The translations under genes and the position numbers were made by a program. From contig JAKULF010000003.1 in assembly GCA_022661535.1 (NCBI GenBank), positions 3,720,001-3,784,000 of the forward strand: a stretch of 64,000 bases of DNA. Direction: 5' to 3'. Each line of letters opens with the position of its first letter. Position 1 is the first letter of the stretch. This document shows, piece after piece, positions 60,592 through 64,000 of the stretch. The stretch is from Eutypa lata. Taxonomy: Eukaryota; Ascomycota; Sordariomycetes; Xylariales; Diatrypaceae. The notes beneath the pieces are model-generated. The model had not been told where the DNA came from. It was given only the letters and a program-made list of their open reading frames with translations, and searched no databases.

Positions 60592-61828
60592 GGTGCATTC
60601 AGATGTCGCGCAGTGTACGATGGCATTACGATTTCAACAGCGCCGCTTATTATATGCTACGCTATACCATGTTTTTGTTTATTTATATTTCGACCCAGAT
60701 ACCACACTATCCCTATGTGTTCCCTGCCATACCCGTTTTTACCCTCTTTACAGCATGTATTATCGATATTTATTTTCATCATATCCCGAAGCACCATGAG
60801 TGCCACCCAGCCCGATACCATCGATTTTCGGCGCAACCTAATCGCTTTAGAGGAGAGAGGGAACAAGGGGGAGGAAACTAGCGAGCTAGCGAGCTGCTCA
60901 TTGGATGATGGCCAGTAAGAAACAATACCATTGCCTGGATATCTATCAGATGGGACTGGAAGGAAGCCGGAGTGAAACGGTTGGGCGCTTCCGAATGGTA
61001 TCTTTCTTGGGTAAAAATGACATTCGAGATATCAGCAAGGCGTTTATAACGAGGCCGCAACTACTGTGGTTGGGTGGGGAGGCAGCAGTTTCTTTTTTTT
61101 CCCTTTTCTCTCTAATGTCGATGTACATATGTATGAGAGAGCAGCAGTAGTAGTTGCCTTCTTGGACGAGTTCACGGCAGTATTGGAATATATCATTACT
61201 TAAAACCTACTTGCGGGATGAAGTCTTACGATGGTGATGCGGCGACGCGTGATTCAACGTGCTTCCTCCCCAAGTTTGCCTGAGTATGCAGATGCAGTAG
61301 GTACGATTATACAGCAGCAGGCCTGCTGCATCCTAGGCATATGGTCTGATGTCCGTCTGACACTTAAGCGATCTCTAATAACCAAGCCATAGGCATCAAC
61401 TATTTATTCTTTACGTATAAACGACAGTGTCGTTTCATTGCACTTCGAGTGAAAGGGGCAATGGACGACTATGCATGTATATGTACAATCCCGACTAGTC
61501 CGGGACCAGCTATACACAGCGAGTCCCTGCCCGATGGACGGGAGAGGCATGAGAACAATTATATACGAGCAGCTACGCGTATATGAAGGTAGGACTTGGC
61601 ACCTGCACTCGGTCGGTGAAGTGAGATAAGTAGCGAACGAACGGGATGGGCTTAAGGCGGCGGAGGGCGCCGGTAGGTAAGAATAAAGCTCCTCGTACCT
61701 ACATGTATGTATAACAACGATCGCATATATAGACCCACGCTCGACCGTGCTGCTGGATACCTACCTACTTACCGACAGATGGACATGTGGTCTCTTACCT
61801 ATAGATGAACGCTTGCATCCTATCAGAA

Positions 61829-61866
61829 GGGGGGAGGGTAGAAGGCAGAGGGGGAGGGAGGGGGGG
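61829..61866 (+). other. G-rich tract, possible G-quadruplex
   Basis: Several G-runs of three to seven (GGGGGGAGGG ... GGGGGAGGGAGGGGGG) within 38 bases on the plus strand. The run number and spacing meet the usual G-quadruplex pattern. No gene is adjacent. Confidence 0.6.
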
Positions 61867-62146
61867 TGATAGGGTATGTAGGTAGCGACGGATCACAGAC
61901 CGGTGCAGCAGTCCGGCCGGCTCTTCGTTCGCCGGACCAGTTATATAATACTCAATATGCACAGCGGTAGGGTATTAGAGGCTAGGTATAGAGATATGTA
62001 GGTATGTGGCTACGCTAGTCAGGCATTTTATTTCGAATGGTGCAGGTGCTTTTTAAGGAATTCGTCCCGTTTCCCCACCAGACAGCCAGTCAGTCAGCCG
62101 CACCGTTGCGACTAAAGAAAAGTGTATTCGTAGGTTAGTTAGTATA

Positions 62147-62149
<3 letters not shown>

Positions 62150-62185
<36 letters not shown>
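62150..62185. repeat. (GT)18 microsatellite
   Basis: Eighteen uninterrupted GT dinucleotides. Confidence 0.97.
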
Positions 62186-62187
<2 letters not shown>

Positions 62188-62277
62188 CTATGTGGTTATA
62201 TGGAATATGCAGGTAAGGAGGGAGGCAGGGTTGCATACAGCTAATAAACTTTATACACATCTAGCAACGCGCAGTAG

Positions 62278-62336
62278 CACACCACCACCATGCACCACCA
62301 TACACCACAAACTACCACCATACACCGTACACCACA
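62278..62336. repeat. Imperfect CACCACCATACAC repeat
   Basis: Irregular array of CACCACCAT and ACACCAC words in about 60 bp. Confidence 0.75.
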
Positions 62337-63368
62337 GGGTTGTCCTTGTTTGCTTACCTATCATACCGGAGCAGGTGGATGGAGGGTTGGATATGCTTTT
62401 GTTTTGGTTTAGCTAAGGGCCTAGAAGTCTAGAAGCCGAGGGCAGGGGGTTCGATAGGGCGAAAGCGTGGGGTAGAAAAAGAAAAAGGGCGTGATGGGTT
62501 GATGGTGGTACCCCAACCCATACTATATACTATGTCACATGTGTACCACGGCATACCAACACGGCCCCGAAGTACTCATCAAGTGGTGAGGCAACTAATG
62601 TTGTTGATGGAGTGGGTGCGCCCATACATATCGGCATCCGTTTTGCTTGGCAACTTGGGAGATGATCGACCGGCCTGTTAGTTGAGTTAGGCTGGGAGTA
62701 CGGAGACACAACCATGTGAGAAGAGAGGCTTCCACCCCTCCTTGTACGATTTCGTTTGTCTGTTTTTGGTTCTGAAGTGTAACTGGCATTTTCATCGTTG
62801 GGACATTACCTACCGCCCATTCGCTTGAACTAAGTACATCAGCTATATAAACTAGTTAAGTGCTCAACAGGTGAAGGGCTGTCAATTCACAGCGGGGTTG
62901 AACCGTGATCCTCTTAGTTTCTATCTACTAGCTAGGTAAGTAGGTAGGTAAGTGTTGACAACTAACGCTCTCGAGCATAGGAGCACTTCTGGCACTGAAG
63001 AGGTAACCAATCCGGGAAGGGCTTTGACACATCGCCATCCATTATCTGTCTGTAGGTTCACCGCTGTATACCTTAACTCTTTAGGCTTCGCATAGTGCTA
63101 GATCGTAGTCTGCCAATTGAAGCTTTCGTCCGTGTCATCTACCACTAGATATATCGGAGGTTGCCTCCACGCGTCTGTTCTAGCGGGAAGTCCAGACGAA
63201 CTATAACCCGGTCCGAATGTCCAGTACCTGAGTACCTAGCAGGAGTGTGGGAAGTCAGAAAAGGAAAGAAGTCAAAGCAAAGCCGCACGGCTATGGTGGC
63301 ATGATTGACGACGACTTCCCTCCGAACCTTCCGAACTTTAGATCTCGCCCGAGTGCAAAAATCAGAAG

Positions 63369-63399
<31 letters not shown>
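63369..63399. repeat. (GTTA)n tetranucleotide repeat
   Basis: Nearly eight uninterrupted GTTA units. This is not the fungal telomere repeat TTAGGG. Confidence 0.97.
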
Positions 63400-64000
63400 C
63401 ATGGTCCCTAGAAGGCCCCGTGAGTTGAACGGCAACATTAACTAACTACATCTACATACGTAGTCCGTATAGAAATGATCCATATTACAATGAGACGAAC
63501 TTTCAACATCAAAATTCTCAAACTAAATTGAAATCCTTCAGAATCCATGGGTTGGGGTAATAACAGGTAGCTCCCATAAGAGGTAAGCGCGGCGAACTCG
63601 CAATAAATTCCCCGAGATCATCATGCACCCCTGGCGTGGTCAGAGTAAGAATTTGCCTTGTCGAAAGGGGGGGTTTGCCTAAAAGGTATCTTGGAGTACG
63701 TAGCAACCGCATGTGATCGTCTAGAGGTTTATGTTATTTCTTCATCCTTACTAACTAGCCTGTTCAACTCGCGGTCAGCGAATAGTATATAGCTACCTAG
63801 GTAGCTAAGAGCCGCCTTTCCTTAACCTGGTTCCTAACGTGCCACATCAGATGTCAATTGCCGCACCGGGCCATCCGCTAAAGGTATCCGGCAACGTTAT
63901 ATGCAAATTAGCCGCGCTTGCAAACTTCCGGTGTAGTATACTTCGGTATCACGTTAGCTTGGGGATTAGGGGTAATTTTAGCCTTTAATTGTGTTAGAAT

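Larger units (their letters stand above)
60592..64000. other. Non-coding right end with simple repeats
   Basis: 3.4 kb after the RhoGAP stop codon. The first few hundred bases should be its 3' UTR; overlapping hydrophobic plus frames at 60603-60918 are best read as UTR. The rest has a G-rich tract, a GT microsatellite, ACC-rich imperfect repeats at about 62278-62336 and a GTTA repeat. No supported gene, although the beginning of another gene beyond 64000 cannot be excluded. Confidence 0.55.

Noticed and set aside
60603..60918. Hydrophobic frames just after the Bem3-like stop codon
   Set aside because: Overlap each other in different frames within the expected 3' UTR; A+T-rich composition explains the hydrophobicity.
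63369..63399. Tandem GTTA repeat near the right end as a telomere
   Set aside because: The fungal telomere unit is TTAGGG; this is an ordinary tetranucleotide microsatellite.

Overview
The window is nuclear DNA from a filamentous ascomycete (Pezizomycotina). Genes are split by many short GT-AG introns of about 45-80 nt with CTAAC/CTAAT-type branch sites. The families are typical of that group: UstYa-like (DUF3328), fungal rhodopsin-like membrane proteins, a DHA-type MFS pump and a HAD-terpene cyclase fusion. Intergenic DNA is long and A+T-rich. A sordariomycete, perhaps of the Xylariales, would fit, but the taxon is inference only.

Left part (1-15.9 kb) looks like a specialised-metabolism locus. 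It holds the 3' half of a cytochrome P450 cut by the window edge, a nine-exon MFS exporter, a small one-TM ORF, a rhodopsin-like membrane protein with an apparent frame break, a 61-aa secreted peptide, a UstYa-family oxidase transcribed divergently from that peptide, and an FAD-dependent monooxygenase. No polyketide, non-ribosomal peptide or terpene backbone gene lies inside the window here. Either the backbone gene is to the left, or the secreted peptide is itself the substrate (a ribosomal peptide pathway). The second reading is a hypothesis.

Middle part (18-32.1 kb) is mostly housekeeping: clathrin heavy chain (1680 aa, minus), a mitochondrial DUF1640/FMP32-type protein (plus), a secreted right-handed beta-helix protein resembling actinobacterial proteins (minus), an orphan acidic one-TM protein (plus) and an RRM-like protein (minus). 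A repeat-rich stretch follows: a 51-bp x3 tandem repeat and an 18-unit, 23-bp minisatellite inside what looks like an inverted-repeat element (32.5-33.6 kb).

A second metabolic pair sits at 34.8-39.7 kb: a HAD-like terpene cyclase carrying a DxDTT motif (drimane-type sesquiterpene synthase family) and a nine-exon P450, transcribed divergently from a shared 1.16-kb promoter. Next come a second rhodopsin-like membrane protein, a NAPE-PLD-type metallo-hydrolase and a 10-cysteine small secreted protein. An 8.7-kb gene-poor tract then leads to a 1496-aa PX-PH-RhoGAP (Bem3-like) gene. The last 3.4 kb is non-coding with simple repeats and a G-rich tract.

All exon boundaries were read by eye from reading frames and splice consensus. 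Total coding lengths were checked to be multiples of three, except where a frame problem is stated.
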